This document shows positions 1 to 9,246 of a stretch of 64,000 nucleotides of DNA, in pieces. The DNA comes from Gardnerella vaginalis ATCC 14018 = JCM 11026 (GTDB lineage: Bacteria; Actinomycetota; Actinomycetes; Actinomycetales; Bifidobacteriaceae). A program made the translations under genes and the position numbers. The notes under the pieces are model-generated. The model was not told where the DNA came from. It worked only from the letters and a program-made list of their open reading frames with translations, and made no database searches. Positions within the stretch are counted from its first letter, which is position 1. Each line of letters opens with the position of its first letter. The stretch is from positions 248,001-312,000 of the forward strand of contig NZ_AP012332.1 in the NCBI RefSeq assembly GCF_001042655.1, given 5' to 3'.

Positions 1-3000
1 CGAATCTACTAACGCAGCTGACGAGCAAAGATCAGCAGCTGCTTCAACTGTTACATCACCCGTTACAGCAGGTGTTGTCAATGTGGTTTCAGGTTCGCAA
101 GACGCAGCGTCAAGCACAAGACGCAGGCGTGCTGGAAGACGCGTTGTAAGAGTTGCAGGAGCAGCTGGCGAATCGATGAAACTACACGTACAAGGCGGAA
201 ACGATTACGATACACGCTCTGAGGAAACTGAATCTGAAAGTGTTGTTGAGCACCAAACTCCTGTAAGGCCGATAACATCGCTACTTTTTCAGGAGCCTGT
301 TTTACCTCATCGTTTGCCTGAAAACAATAGTCGTATGCGCGATTTAGATTACGACGATGATGCAAATGAAAGCGATAGAGAAAACAGTCGAGATGATTTA
401 GACAAAGACAATAGTCGCAGTTCACGAAAGTTGCGTAAAACGCGTTCTGGCAGGAATGACAGGAAGAATCGCAATGAAGACGAGGATTTAAGTAGAGTAC
501 GTAGTCGCAAAAATCGCAATAATCGTAACAATTTTGACGATAACTATGATTCTGAATCTGACGATGATACACGTGTTATTCGTGTGCGTTCCAGAGTAAA
601 TCGTGCAGATCGTACAGATCGATCCAATCGTGCAAATCCTGAAGATTTAAACGAAATTGATAATAGAAGCGATAGCAGAATAAGTAGAAATAATCGAGAT
701 TATCTAGATAAGGATAGCTTGGATAAGTCTAATTTTGATAAAGCTAACCTTGACAAAGATAATGGTGACAAATATAGCGAGAATAACAATAATGGTCGTA
801 AGAATCGTGACAATCAGGATAATTACGATGATCAAAATCATAGAAAGTCACGCAAGAATCGCAGACTAAACGCTGCCGAAAGACGCGCCGCCGCAGAAGT
901 CGAGCAAATAGAAGAAGACCTTGAATACGACGACATAGTTTATTCTCCAATCGATGATGTAATTGACGAAAGAATTGAAAATAGTGTTGAGTCAGATAAT
1001 GATGTAGATTCTGAATCAACCCGCAAGTATACAAAAACTTCTGATTTAGAAAATAATGATGATGAAGACGGAGAAATGATAACCCGTCGTCGCCGTCGTC
1101 GCAGACCGTCTCGCGCAGATAAGGAAGATAGGACAGATAAGTCTGATAGATCAAGCCGTAGAACAACATCCGACCTATCTTCGGATGATTCTTCATACGC
1201 CGACGATTATGACATAAACGAAATAGAAGTTTCTCAAGAAGACCGCGATTTAATTCCAGATCCAGACGAGTTGCGATCTCAAGATGACGAGGAAGTGTAC
1301 ACTCGTCGTCGCCGTCGTCGCAGGTCGAAATCTTCTGACGATTCGTCTCAAAGTTCCTCAAGTTCGCAAAGTTCGCAAAATTCACAAAGCACACAATCGC
1401 GTTTTGTGTCAATAGACTCCGATTCATCTAGTCGAAGATCTAGAAAACAGCAGTATATTGATGAGATTACGGATATTGAAGGTTCTACGCGACTTGAAGC
1501 CAAAAAGCAGCGTCGTCGTGACAATCGCAGGGAGCGTAATCGCCAAAACTTGCTTATGGAGCAAGACTTTTTGGCAAGGCGTGAAAACGTTGACCGACTT
1601 ATGGTTGTGCGTGAACGCGATCGTCACACGCAAATTTCTGTAATCGAAGACAATATTCTTGTAGAACACTATGTTTCTGATATTCAAGAAGTTGCAACAG
1701 TAGGAAATATTTACCTTGGTCGTGTACAAAATGTGCTGCCAAGCATGGAGGCTGCATTCGTAGACATTGGTCAAGCCCGAAACGGCGTGCTTTACGCTGG
1801 CGAAGTCAACTGGGATACAACACGATTAGAAGGACAGCCGCGAAGAATGGAGCTTGCGTTTAAGGCAGGAGACCCTGTTTTAGTGCAGGTTACTAAGGAC
1901 CCTATAGGCCATAAGGGTGCGCGACTAACATCTCAAGTAACGCTTGCTGGTAGGTTCCTTGTGCTTGTTCCGTCTGGAGCTATGACGGGCGTAAGTCGCA
2001 AGCTATCCGACCGTGAACGCAGCCGACTTCGCGCAATCGTAAGCAAAATCGCGCCTAAAGACATGGGCATAATCATTAGAACCGCCGCAGATGGTGCTAG
2101 TGAAGATGCGATTGAAAAAGACCTTGAATCGCTTGTAAAACAGTGGGAACGAATCGAAGCGAAGCGAGAAGAGTTCTTGCATGGCAAGCGGCCAAAGCTT
2201 TTGCAAGGCGAGCCAGATGTGGCAATTCGTGTTGTTCGAGACATATTTAACGATGACTTCCAAAAGATGATTGTGGAAGGCAAGGGCGCGTATGACCGCA
2301 TCTGTGAATACTTGGAGATGATGGCTCCTGATTTGCGCAGCAAGATTGAGTATTGGGATCCTGCTGAGCATGAAGGCAAAGACGTATTCGATAAGTGGCA
2401 AATCGACAGCCAGCTTAGAAAGGGCATGGAGCGCCAGGTTTATCTTCCTGCAGGCGGTTCGATTGTTATTGACCGCACGGAGGCAATGACAACGATTGAC
2501 GTAAATACGGGTCGTTTTATTGGTCGCGGTAAGTCTTTGGAAGAGACTGTGACTCGCTGCAATTTGGAAGCTTCCGAGGAGATTGCGCGTCAGCTGCGAC
2601 TTCGCGATATTGGCGGCATGGTTATGATTGATTACGTTGACATGGTTATGCCAGCGAACCGCGATCTTGTTTTGCGCCGTCTTGTTGAGTGTCTTGCGCG
2701 CGACCGCACAAAGCATCAGGTTGCAGAGGTTACATCTCTTGGCCTTGTCCAAATGACTCGTAAGCGCGTTGGACAGGGTTTGGTCGAGGCGTTTTCGGAG
2801 GAGTGCCCGACTTGCAAGGGTCGTGGGTTTATTCTTCACGACGAGCCGACTGTGTCTTCGGAGTATGCGGATCCTTACGCGCTTAAGGGCGGTGATCCGT
2901 TTATTAAAACCAATAAGCACGGTCATGGAAGTATTGCGGACCCTATGCCTGTGGTTAAGCAGGAGTCCAGTGCGGATGTTCGCGCCAAATTAGCGCGTAT

Positions 3001-3373
3001 TGCTGCCGCTGCAGCGTCGTCGGCTTTCTTGGAGGAGTCTTTGCGCAAAAGTGACGAAAAAGACTATAACGATAATAAAGACGATAACAATAATGATGTG
3101 AATGCTGTATCTGCAGATGACGTTAATAATGGAGACGATGCAGACGATAGTGTTGTTGACGGTGTTGACGGTGTTGACAGTGTTGACAGTGTTGACAGTG
3201 TTGACAGTGTTGATGAATCTTCGGTTGCTGGCGACTTTTCTGCAGTAGATGCGAGTAGTGAATCTGCAGAAAGCAGTGAAGAATCGCAAGTAGTCGGGAA
3301 AATTGAGGAATCTGAGGATTCGCAAGAATCTCAAGAATCTACAGAAAGCTCTCAAGAATCTAGTGAAAACTAA
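1..3373 (+). CDS. rne: Ribonuclease E/G, 5'-truncated by window edge
   Basis: Endoribonuclease that starts mRNA decay and processes rRNA. The frame is open back to base 2, so the true start lies upstream; a GTG at 83 is only an internal candidate. About 500 residues of Asp/Arg/Asn-rich low complexity precede an S1 domain (about 1660-1870, containing VGNIYLGRVQNVLPS). The catalytic DNase I-like part has the two metal-binding Asp motifs TTIDVNTGRF and MVMIDYVDM, then the zinc-link CPTCKGRG (about 2800-2826), as in family members. The tail is acidic and disordered, with a 9-base tandem repeat at 3155-3208 and one copy of the dispersed 17-base word at 3223. Several arginine-rich blocks (RRRRRRR) likely bind RNA. 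It sits upstream of rplU-rpmA, a common actinobacterial order. Identity is firm; the symbol could equally be rng. Confidence 0.95.
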   Translation, partial: ESTNAADEQRSAAASTVTSPVTAGVVNVVSGSQDAASSTRRRRAGRRVVRVAGAAGESMKLHVQGGNDYDTRSEETESESVVEHQTPVRPITSLLFQEPVLPHRLPENNSRMRDLDYDDDANESDRENSRDDLDKDNSRSSRKLRKTRSGRNDRKNRNEDEDLSRVRSRKNRNNRNNFDDNYDSESDDDTRVIRVRSRVNRADRTDRSNRANPEDLNEIDNRSDSRISRNNRDYLDKDSLDKSNFDKANLDKDNGDKYSENNNNGRKNRDNQDNYDDQNHRKSRKNRRLNAAERRAAAEVEQIEEDLEYDDIVYSPIDDVIDERIENSVESDNDVDSESTRKYTKTSDLENNDDEDGEMITRRRRRRRPSRADKEDRTDKSDRSSRRTTSDLSSDDSSYADDYDINEIEVSQEDRDLIPDPDELRSQDDEEVYTRRRRRRRSKSSDDSSQSSSSSQSSQNSQSTQSRFVSIDSDSSSRRSRKQQYIDEITDIEGSTRLEAKKQRRRDNRRERNRQNLLMEQDFLARRENVDRLMVVRERDRHTQISVIEDNILVEHYVSDIQEVATVGNIYLGRVQNVLPSMEAAFVDIGQARNGVLYAGEVNWDTTRLEGQPRRMELAFKAGDPVLVQVTKDPIGHKGARLTSQVTLAGRFLVLVPSGAMTGVSRKLSDRERSRLRAIVSKIAPKDMGIIIRTAADGASEDAIEKDLESLVKQWERIEAKREEFLHGKRPKLLQGEPDVAIRVVRDIFNDDFQKMIVEGKGAYDRICEYLEMMAPDLRSKIEYWDPAEHEGKDVFDKWQIDSQLRKGMERQVYLPAGGSIVIDRTEAMTTIDVNTGRFIGRGKSLEETVTRCNLEASEEIARQLRLRDIGGMVMIDYVDMVMPANRDLVLRRLVECLARDRTKHQVAEVTSLGLVQMTRKRVGQGLVEAFSEECPTCKGRGFILHDEPTVSSEYADPYALKGGDPFIKTNKHGHGSIADPMPVVKQESSADVRAKLARIAAAAASSAFLEESLRKSDEKDYNDNKDDNNNDVNAVSADDVNNGDDADDSVVDGVDGVDSVDSVDSVDSVDESSVAGDFSAVDASSESAESSEESQVVGKIEESEDSQESQESTESSQESSEN
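3155..3208 (+). repeat. 9-base in-frame tandem repeat in rne tail
   Basis: Six units: two GTTGACGGT followed by four GTTGACAGT, encoding Val-Asp-Gly/Ser triplets. Unit length is a multiple of three, so copy-number change by slippage would lengthen or shorten the acidic tail without a frameshift. Confidence 0.9.
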
Positions 3374-3444
3374 AAAATAGACGCAAAGTATACGGCTCGA
3401 GTACAATAATGTCTATTGCTTATTTCGACTTTATGAATTAAGAC

Positions 3445-3473
3445 TTGACGTTAGTACAGGGGTCGGTGTAATT
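3445..3473 (+). promoter_or_regulatory. Candidate rplU promoter
   Basis: TTGACG at 3445-3450 and TGTAAT at 3467-3472 with a 16-base spacer. It is followed by a leader whose TTGCC/GGCAA arms (about 3489-3521) enclose a smaller GCAG/CTGC hairpin, a possible ribosomal-protein leader. Read by eye only. Confidence 0.5.
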
Positions 3474-3554
3474 TTGATAGTCGGTGTCTTGCCGCAGGTT
3501 CAACGCTGCGCGTGAGGCAATAGTAAAGCTTTCAATTTAGCTAAGGAACGAATT

Positions 3555-3863
3555 ATGTACGCGATTGTGAAGGCCGGTGGCCATCAAGAGAAGGTTGAGG
3601 TTGGAGACGCCATCCTCGTAAACCGTCTCGATGCAAAGAAGGGCGATACCGTGGAATTCCCGGTCGCGCTCGTTGTTGACGGTGCTAAGGTGACCTTAAG
3701 CGCTAAGGATCTTGCAAAGATCACAGTTAAGGCAGAAGTTCTTAACGACGAAGCTAAGGGTCCAAAGATTAGCATTATGAAGTATAAGAACAAGACTGGC
3801 GTGGCTCGCCGCAAGGGTCATCGTCAGAAGTTGACTCTCGTCAAGATCACGGCCATCGCCTGA
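3555..3863 (+). CDS. rplU: 50S ribosomal protein L21
   Basis: Large-subunit ribosomal protein that binds 23S rRNA. The 102 residues match the family throughout: it opens [18 protein letters not shown] and ends with the basic [14 protein letters not shown] segment followed by LTLVKITAI. An AAGGA Shine-Dalgarno sequence lies before ATG 3555. It is followed 33 bases later by rpmA, the usual pairing, and the two are surely co-transcribed from the promoter in the 3374-3554 gap. Length is typical. Confidence 0.97.
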   Translation: MYAIVKAGGHQEKVEVGDAILVNRLDAKKGDTVEFPVALVVDGAKVTLSAKDLAKITVKAEVLNDEAKGPKISIMKYKNKTGVARRKGHRQKLTLVKITAIA

Positions 3864-3896
3864 TTGACGGTGTTATAAACCTGAAAGGACAGCAAG

Positions 3897-4148
3897 ATGG
3901 CACATAAGAAGGGTGCGTCTAGCTCGCGCAACGGTCGCGACTCACAGGCGCAATATCTTGGCGTTAAGAAGTTCGGTGGAGAAGCTGTTGTGGCTGGAAA
4001 CATTATTGTTCGCCAGCGCGGCACCAAGTTCCATGCAGGACAGAACGTTGCTTTGGGTAAGGATCACACGCTGTACGCTTTGGTGGACGGCAATGTGAAG
4101 TTCGGCATTCGTCGTGATCGCAAGGTTGTAGACGTAGTTACCGCCTGA
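3897..4148 (+). CDS. rpmA: 50S ribosomal protein L27
   Basis: Large-subunit protein whose N-terminus reaches the peptidyl-transferase centre. The 83 residues begin [19 protein letters not shown] and contain the signature [15 protein letters not shown]. There is no N-terminal cleavage extension of the kind seen in some Firmicutes. The Shine-Dalgarno sequence is GAAAGGA before ATG 3897. It is second in the rplU-rpmA operon and is followed by a strong terminator, so obgE appears to be transcribed separately. Confidence 0.97.
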   Translation: MAHKKGASSSRNGRDSQAQYLGVKKFGGEAVVAGNIIVRQRGTKFHAGQNVALGKDHTLYALVDGNVKFGIRRDRKVVDVVTA

Positions 4149-4166
4149 GTAACCCATTAATCTTCT

Positions 4167-4196
4167 AGCCGCACCCCGTTCGGTGCGGCTTTTTTG
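4167..4196 (+). terminator. Rho-independent terminator after rpmA
   Basis: GCCGCACC pairs with GGTGCGGC across a short loop, followed by six T. It ends the rplU-rpmA transcript. Confidence 0.92.
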
Positions 4197-4203
4197 TTTG
4201 TTT

Positions 4204-4345
4204 GCGCGACGACCTGCCTTTTCGCTTAAAGCGTAGCGCGAAAAGGCAATTCGGAGCGCTGAGCCGCTCAAACGTAAAGTCCAGTGGACTTTACGTGCGG
4301 CGAAGACGTTCGCGCGCTGTAACGCGCGAACGACACGACCTGCCT
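4204..4345 (+). repeat. Palindromic repeat, family 2, copy A
   Basis: A composite of stem-loops in the rpmA-obgE gap. The first arm pair encloses CGCTTAAAGCG. Hairpin 1 at 4272-4296 has arms ACGTAAAGTCCA and TGGACTTTACGT. Hairpin 2 at 4308-4331 has arms GTTCGCGCG and CGCGCGAAC with loop CTGTAA. The same order recurs near 27.47, 27.73, 38.06 (inverted) and 38.45 kb. ACGACCTGCCT occurs at both edges (4209-4219 and 4335-4345). Confidence 0.85.
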
Positions 4346-4354
4346 GAGTTTTAT

Positions 4355-4452
4355 CCCGCGTTTGTTTCCCAAATCGGTCAAAACGTAAACAAATGTGGGG
4401 AAATGTGCCCGAGTTTGTTTCCCAAATCGGGCAAAACGTAAACAAATGCGGG
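4355..4452 (+). repeat. Two tandem hairpins, repeat family 4
   Basis: Two near-identical 45-base units (4355-4400 and 4408-4452). Each starts CCCG(C/A)GTTTGTTTCCCAA and ends ACGTAAACAAATGYGGG, so the ends pair (GTTTGTTT with AAACAAA, CCC with GGG). A diverged copy is at 53584-53627 and an inverted fragment at 55571-55586. No gene is seen in 4149-4512; the gap is filled by these repeats. Confidence 0.8.
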
Positions 4453-4512
4453 AAAAAAGAAACAAACGCAGGCAAATCTGGCGAGTATTGAGCATCAAGT
4501 AAGGTAAAAGTT

Positions 4513-6177
4513 ATGAGCGATTTTGTAGATCGAGTAACGGTACATGTTAAAGGCGGCGACGGCGGCAATGGATCCGCAGGCGTGCGCAGAGAAAAATACA
4601 AGCCACTTGCAGGTCCAAATGGCGGCAATGGTGGAAACGGCGGAAGCGTTATATTCGTAGCCGATCGCAACGCGAACAGCCTACTCGACTACCGATTCAT
4701 GCCACATCGTGTAGCGCAGAGTGGCACAATGGGTCTAGGTGATACAAAGGACGGCTCCAAAGGAGAAGACCTTATGTTGCCAGTGCCAGTCGGAACCGTA
4801 GTTTTTGAGGCGAAGGGCGCTGCAGGAGCGCAGAAAAAACCAGGCAACGTTTTGGCGGATTTGCAACACGTAGGCGATACATTCGTAGTCGCAGTAGGAG
4901 GCGCAGGTGGACTTGGAAACGCTGCTCTTGCCAATAAAACTCGCCGCGCTCCAGGTTTTGCACTACTAGGCGAACCTGGTGAAGAAAGAGACGTAATCCT
5001 AGAACTAAAGTCGATAGCAGACGTGGCGCTAGTGGGCTTCCCGTCTGCAGGAAAGTCAAGTCTTGTAGCATCAATTAGCGCTGCAAAACCAAAAATAGCG
5101 GACTATCCATTTACAACACTTGTGCCAAACCTTGGTGTAGTCAGCTTTGGTGAATATCGCTACACAATCGCAGACGTGCCAGGATTAATCCCAGGAGCTT
5201 CCGAAGGAAAAGGGCTTGGTCTAGAATTTTTGCGCCACATTGAGCGCACGGAAATAATCGCCCACGTAATCGACTGTGCAACGCTTGGACCAAATCGCGA
5301 CCCAATCAGCGATTATAAGGCTTTGGAACATGAGCTTTCACAATACGCAGACAAGCTGGATTTGCCGCTTGGAGCGATTCCGATTCCAGAGCGTCCGCGA
5401 ATTATCGTGCTAAACAAGATTGATGTGCCAGAAGCAAAAGAGTTGGCAGAATTTGTGCGAAGCGACTTTGAAAAAATGGGCTTTCCAGTTTTTGAGATTT
5501 CTACTGCGTCTCACGAAGGCTTGAAAGAGCTTGGTTTTGCGCTTGGAAAAATGGTGGCTAGTATGCGAGAAAAGCTTGCTGAGCAAGAGGCAGCGCGTGA
5601 AGAAGAGCGCGTTGTTATTCAGCCGCTTGAACAGCCAGCATTGAGACGACGCAGAGATGATGGTCGCGGAAGTGCTAGCGACTTTACAATCGAGCGCGAA
5701 GAAGACAAAAATGGCGACTTCTGGTTTACCGTTACGGGCGCTAAGCCAGAGCGTTGGGTTGTGCAAACAAACTTCGACAACGACGAGGCAGTTGGCTATT
5801 TGGCGGATCGCTTAGCAAAACTTGGTGTAGAAGACGAGTTGCGCAAGAAGGGTGCGCGACCAGGAGACGAGATTAGGATTGGTCGCGGAAACCGCATGGT
5901 TTGCTTCGACTGGGATCCAAGCATTGCAGCAGGTGCGGAAGGCTTGGACGGTGCTAGCCTGGGTGCGCGTGGAAAAGACTTGCGACTTGAAGCAAATGAC
6001 CCTAGAGGTGCAAGACGCACAAACGCTGAACGCAGACGCGATTATCACATGATGATGGATGCAAAGAGCGCTGTGCGAGATGCGATGATGGCGGAGCGAA
6101 AGCAAGGGCATTGGGCAGATCCATCGGTAGATGACGATAAACACGATGAGCAGAGTTTATTTGGACGTGGTGAGTAA
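4513..6177 (+). CDS. obgE: GTPase Obg
   Basis: Essential GTPase acting in 50S assembly and stress signalling. The 554 residues show the glycine-rich Obg fold (1-155, with [16 protein letters not shown] and GGNGGNGG), the GTPase domain (about 160-340: P-loop GFPSAGKSS, switch region DVPGLIPGA, specificity motif NKID) and an OCT domain (about 390-470, [16 protein letters not shown]) plus a charged tail. The long form with OCT domain is usual in Gram-positives. ATG 4513 follows AAGGTAAAAGTT. The stop codon directly abuts the proB start, so translation is probably coupled. Confidence 0.97.
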   Translation: MSDFVDRVTVHVKGGDGGNGSAGVRREKYKPLAGPNGGNGGNGGSVIFVADRNANSLLDYRFMPHRVAQSGTMGLGDTKDGSKGEDLMLPVPVGTVVFEAKGAAGAQKKPGNVLADLQHVGDTFVVAVGGAGGLGNAALANKTRRAPGFALLGEPGEERDVILELKSIADVALVGFPSAGKSSLVASISAAKPKIADYPFTTLVPNLGVVSFGEYRYTIADVPGLIPGASEGKGLGLEFLRHIERTEIIAHVIDCATLGPNRDPISDYKALEHELSQYADKLDLPLGAIPIPERPRIIVLNKIDVPEAKELAEFVRSDFEKMGFPVFEISTASHEGLKELGFALGKMVASMREKLAEQEAAREEERVVIQPLEQPALRRRRDDGRGSASDFTIEREEDKNGDFWFTVTGAKPERWVVQTNFDNDEAVGYLADRLAKLGVEDELRKKGARPGDEIRIGRGNRMVCFDWDPSIAAGAEGLDGASLGARGKDLRLEANDPRGARRTNAERRRDYHMMMDAKSAVRDAMMAERKQGHWADPSVDDDKHDEQSLFGRGE

Positions 6178-7323
6178 ATGATTAATAAGGCAGTTGAGCC
6201 TACCGAAGATGAGATTCGGCGTTCAATTAGCAATGCGAACACAATAGTCGTAAAAGTTGGCTCTAGCTCGCTTACAGACTTATCTGGTCATTTAGACGTG
6301 CAAAAATTACGTGCTCTTGTTACGGCTATTAGCCGTGCTCAAATGTCTGGAGCTAATGTAGTTTTAGTATCTTCTGGTGCTATCGCAGCGGGATTTGGAC
6401 TACTTGGTTTTAATGAACGTCCTAAAGATGTGCCTACTCAGCAAGCAACAGCATCAGTTGGACAAGGCTTGCTCATGTACCAATATGAGTCAGCATTTGC
6501 GGAATTCGGCATAAGAGTAGGGCAAATGCTACTAACGGCAGACGTTACTATAAGTCCTTCGCGTTACCGTAATGCCCAACGCACAATGCTTAGGCTGCTG
6601 GAATTAGGCGTTGTGCCAATCGTAAACGAAAACGACGCTCTGTCTAGCAACGAAATACGTTTTGGTGATAACGATAGGCTTGCGGCGCTTGTGGCGAACA
6701 TTGTGCGAGCAGATGCGCTGGTTCTTTTAACAGATGTTGACGCGCTTTACACGGCTCCGCCTAGCGAACCAGATGCTAAGCGGATTAGTTTTGTTCCCGA
6801 TGTTACGCGCGCGCTAGACGATGTTAAAGTTGGCTCCAGCATTTCGGGTGTAGGCACAGGCGGAATGATAACCAAAATGGATGCGGCGCACGTTGCTGCT
6901 GTTTCTGGAATCCCAACGCTTTTGACATGTGCTAGTAACGCGGAGGGCGCACTATCGGGGAAAGCAGTTGGAACCGTGTTCGCGCCACTAAATTCGCGCG
7001 CGTCTTCCAGAAGACTTTGGATTGGTTTTGCGTCTAATCCGCATGGCTCGATTATTGTAGATTCTGGTGCAGCTGCAGCCGTTCGAGGAGGGAAAGCAAG
7101 CCTGCTGGCTGCTGGAATAGTAGGAGTTGCTGGCGACTTTTCTGCAAGCGATCCAGTGTGGATTGATGACGAGCATGGCAATCATTTAGCCAAAGGGCTA
7201 GTTGCATTTGATTCAGATGAGATACCGCAGGTAATGGGTCTTACTACGGACGATTTAGAGGCGACTTTGGGGCGGCAATACGCACATCCTGTGGTGCATC
7301 GCGATAATCTTGTGCTTTTATAA
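6178..7323 (+). CDS. proB: Glutamate 5-kinase
   Basis: Phosphorylates L-glutamate in the first step of proline synthesis. The 381 residues contain the amino-acid kinase fold (IVVKVGSSSLTD, VLVSSGAIAAGF, NENDALSSNEIRFGDND, LLTDVDALYT, GVGTGGMITKMDAA) and a C-terminal PUA domain (from about 285). ATG follows the obgE TAA with no gap, the usual obg-proB pairing in actinobacteria. A variant copy (11 of 12 bases of the core) of the dispersed word lies at 7125-7136, in the PUA domain (VAGDFSA). No proA is seen next to it. Confidence 0.96.
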   Translation: MINKAVEPTEDEIRRSISNANTIVVKVGSSSLTDLSGHLDVQKLRALVTAISRAQMSGANVVLVSSGAIAAGFGLLGFNERPKDVPTQQATASVGQGLLMYQYESAFAEFGIRVGQMLLTADVTISPSRYRNAQRTMLRLLELGVVPIVNENDALSSNEIRFGDNDRLAALVANIVRADALVLLTDVDALYTAPPSEPDAKRISFVPDVTRALDDVKVGSSISGVGTGGMITKMDAAHVAAVSGIPTLLTCASNAEGALSGKAVGTVFAPLNSRASSRRLWIGFASNPHGSIIVDSGAAAAVRGGKASLLAAGIVGVAGDFSASDPVWIDDEHGNHLAKGLVAFDSDEIPQVMGLTTDDLEATLGRQYAHPVVHRDNLVLL

Positions 7324-7375
7324 TCTTCTACTTGCTAATCGATTTGCATGTGCGCTTAAAGCTTCGCCAAGCGAG

Positions 7376-7589
7376 GTGGAGATTCGAGATTTTTCGCAGC
7401 GAAAGAGGCGAGCCTCAGCGCCGAAAGGTGGTGACTCGCCGAGAGAGCAAGAAAAATCGAGAATCTCGGCGATGAAAATCACGCAAAAGTCCTAGATATT
7501 CAGAAGGTTTGATGTATTTCTATACGAGCAATAAAAGAGGAGCGTAGCGACGGGACTTGCGAGGAGAGAAATACTCAAACTTCGCGCAA
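7376..7589 (+). repeat. Repeat family 1, copy B, with 97-base conserved tail
   Basis: The proB-aminotransferase gap (7324-7684) is almost filled by this element. An outer hairpin (7379-7467) has arms GAGATTCGAGATTTTTC and GAAAAATCGAGAATCTC, with inner arms GGCGAG/CTCGCC. A 97-base tail follows at 7493-7589, identical by eye to 15988-16084; it can itself fold, with TTTGATGTATTTCT pairing to AGAAATACTCAAA. No ORF is credible here. Confidence 0.88.
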
Positions 7590-7684
7590 TACCAAGTAAG
7601 GAGCACACAACTTCAAATAGGAAGCAGTTCTGGTCGAAAAAGAAACAAAATCGGGAAATAACGTGTAATGGTTAAACTGTAAGT

Positions 7685-8968
7685 ATGGCAGAAAATATCG
7701 CAGCAAATATGGCAGAAAACGAGTTGCAAATCGCAGCAAACGTATCAAACTCTCAATGGCGCTCTATGAGCAATCGCATTAACAAAGTGGCACCGAGTGC
7801 AACGCTTGCTGTAGATGGCAAAGCAAAAGCAATGAAAGCCGCAGGAATCGACGTTATTAGCTTCGGCGCAGGCGAACCTGATTTTCCAACGCCGCTCTAC
7901 ATTGTTGAAGCCGCAGCCGCCGCATGCAAAGACCCAAAAAACTACAAGTACACGGCTACAGCTGGTCTTCCAGAGCTTCGCGAGGCGATTGCGCGCAAAG
8001 TCAAGCGCGATTCTGGCTACGATGTTTCCCCAAATCAAGTTGTTGTAACGAATGGCGGCAAACAAGCTGTTTACGAAGCATGCCAGATTTTGTTAAACGA
8101 TGGCGATGAAGTTATAATCCCAGCGCCATATTGGACAAGCTACCCAGAGGCAGTAAAACTTGCAGGTGGCGTGCCTGTGCCTGTTATGTCTGGCGCGGAT
8201 CGCGGTTTTGAGCCAGATATTGAGGCGATTGAGGCGGCTCGTACCCCACGCACGTGTGCGATTATTGTAACTTCGCCTTCTAATCCAACAGGCGCTATTT
8301 GGAGCGCACAAACGATTCGCGCGATTGGCGAATGGGCTGTAAAACACCATATTTGGGTGCTTTCCGACGAGATTTACGAGCACTTGCATTACGATGGCGT
8401 AAAAACGTCGTATATTGGCGTAGAAGTGCCAGAAGTGCGCGACCAGCTGCTTGTTTTGAACGGTGTTGCTAAAACGTACGCAATGCCAGGTTGGCGTGTT
8501 GGCTGGATGGTTGCGCCGCTTGATGTCGCAAAAGCTGCGATTAAGCTTCAAAGCCACATGACGTCTAACGTTTCCAATATTTCACAGCGAGCAGCTCTTG
8601 CAGCGGTTGGTGGGCCCTTAGATGAAGTTGCAAAAATGCGTGATTCCTTCGATGCTCGTCGCAAGGCTATTGTGCAGGCGTTAAACGATATTGATGGCGT
8701 GACTTGCCCTCTTTCGCACGGAGCTTTCTACGCGTTTGCAAACGTTGAGGCACTACTTGATCGCCCGATGGGCAAGGATTCTAAGATTCCAGGCACGTCG
8801 TCTGTGCTTGCGCAAATGCTTCTTGATGAAGCGCATGTTGCCGCTGTTCCTGGAGAGGCTTTTGGTGCGCCTGGCCACTTGCGATTCTCGTGTGCTTTAG
8901 CAGACAGTCAGCTTGCCGAAGGTATGAGGCGTATGAAGCAGTGGATTGAAGGCGGCAGCGCGTTTTAA
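7685..8968 (+). CDS. aspC: PLP-dependent aspartate-type aminotransferase
   Basis: Class I fold-type I aminotransferase, probably aspartate:2-oxoglutarate (possibly prephenate or aromatic). The motifs are FGAGEPDFPTP, TSPSNPTGAIW, SDEIYEHLHYDG and VAKTYAMPGWRVGW with the PLP lysine, and RFSCA near the end. The conserved domain begins near MSNRINKVAPSATLAVD (residue about 28), so the first 27 residues are an extra N-terminal stretch. ATG 7685 has no Shine-Dalgarno sequence; TAAACT lies 6 bases upstream, so a leaderless message or a start at an internal ATG is possible. The substrate is not settled from sequence. Confidence 0.88.
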   Translation: MAENIAANMAENELQIAANVSNSQWRSMSNRINKVAPSATLAVDGKAKAMKAAGIDVISFGAGEPDFPTPLYIVEAAAAACKDPKNYKYTATAGLPELREAIARKVKRDSGYDVSPNQVVVTNGGKQAVYEACQILLNDGDEVIIPAPYWTSYPEAVKLAGGVPVPVMSGADRGFEPDIEAIEAARTPRTCAIIVTSPSNPTGAIWSAQTIRAIGEWAVKHHIWVLSDEIYEHLHYDGVKTSYIGVEVPEVRDQLLVLNGVAKTYAMPGWRVGWMVAPLDVAKAAIKLQSHMTSNVSNISQRAALAAVGGPLDEVAKMRDSFDARRKAIVQALNDIDGVTCPLSHGAFYAFANVEALLDRPMGKDSKIPGTSSVLAQMLLDEAHVAAVPGEAFGAPGHLRFSCALADSQLAEGMRRMKQWIEGGSAF

Positions 8969-9132
8969 AGGCGCCAGCGCGTTGTTTACGCGCGCAAAAG
9001 TCGCCAGCAACCGCGCGTTTAGCGACACTCGCTAATCATAATAAAACCCTTAAATCTTGCCCTTCCGCTAACATATCTATTTGGCGGTTTTGCCAAGTCA
9101 ATCTTTTTAAGGTATGATTAGCAAGTTCACCT

Positions 9133-9208
9133 AGGGATGTGGCGCAATTGGTAGCGCAACGGTCTCCAAAACCGTAGGTTGTGGGTTCGAGTCCCGCCGT
9201 CCCTGCCA
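9133..9208 (+). tRNA. trnW: tRNA-Trp (CCA anticodon)
   Basis: Acceptor AGGGATG pairs with CGTCCCT (one G:U pair), the D-arm is GCGCAATTGGTAGCGC, the anticodon loop CTCCAAA gives CCA, the T-loop is GGTTCGAGTC, and a CCA end is encoded. It sits just ahead of secE, the standard actinobacterial position. Confidence 0.97.
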
Positions 9209-9246
9209 GTTTTATTGTTAACAATTTTCAAACGAAGGATTCAAGC

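Noticed and set aside
4355..4452. CRISPR-like spacing of two similar units
   Set aside because: Only two units, separated by 7 bases, with paired ends; no cas genes. It is a tandem hairpin repeat.
3942..4670. A 242-codon minus-strand frame across the rpmA-obgE gap
   Set aside because: It overlaps two conserved genes and is open mainly because of repeat composition.
9036..9224. A 62-codon minus-strand frame covering tRNA-Trp
   Set aside because: It is antisense to a clear tRNA and has no ribosome site or family; such frames are a known annotation artefact.
9181..9246. An N-terminal extension of SecE starting inside the tRNA
   Set aside because: It would begin within the tRNA-Trp T-arm; ATG 9247 has a ribosome site and fits the family length.
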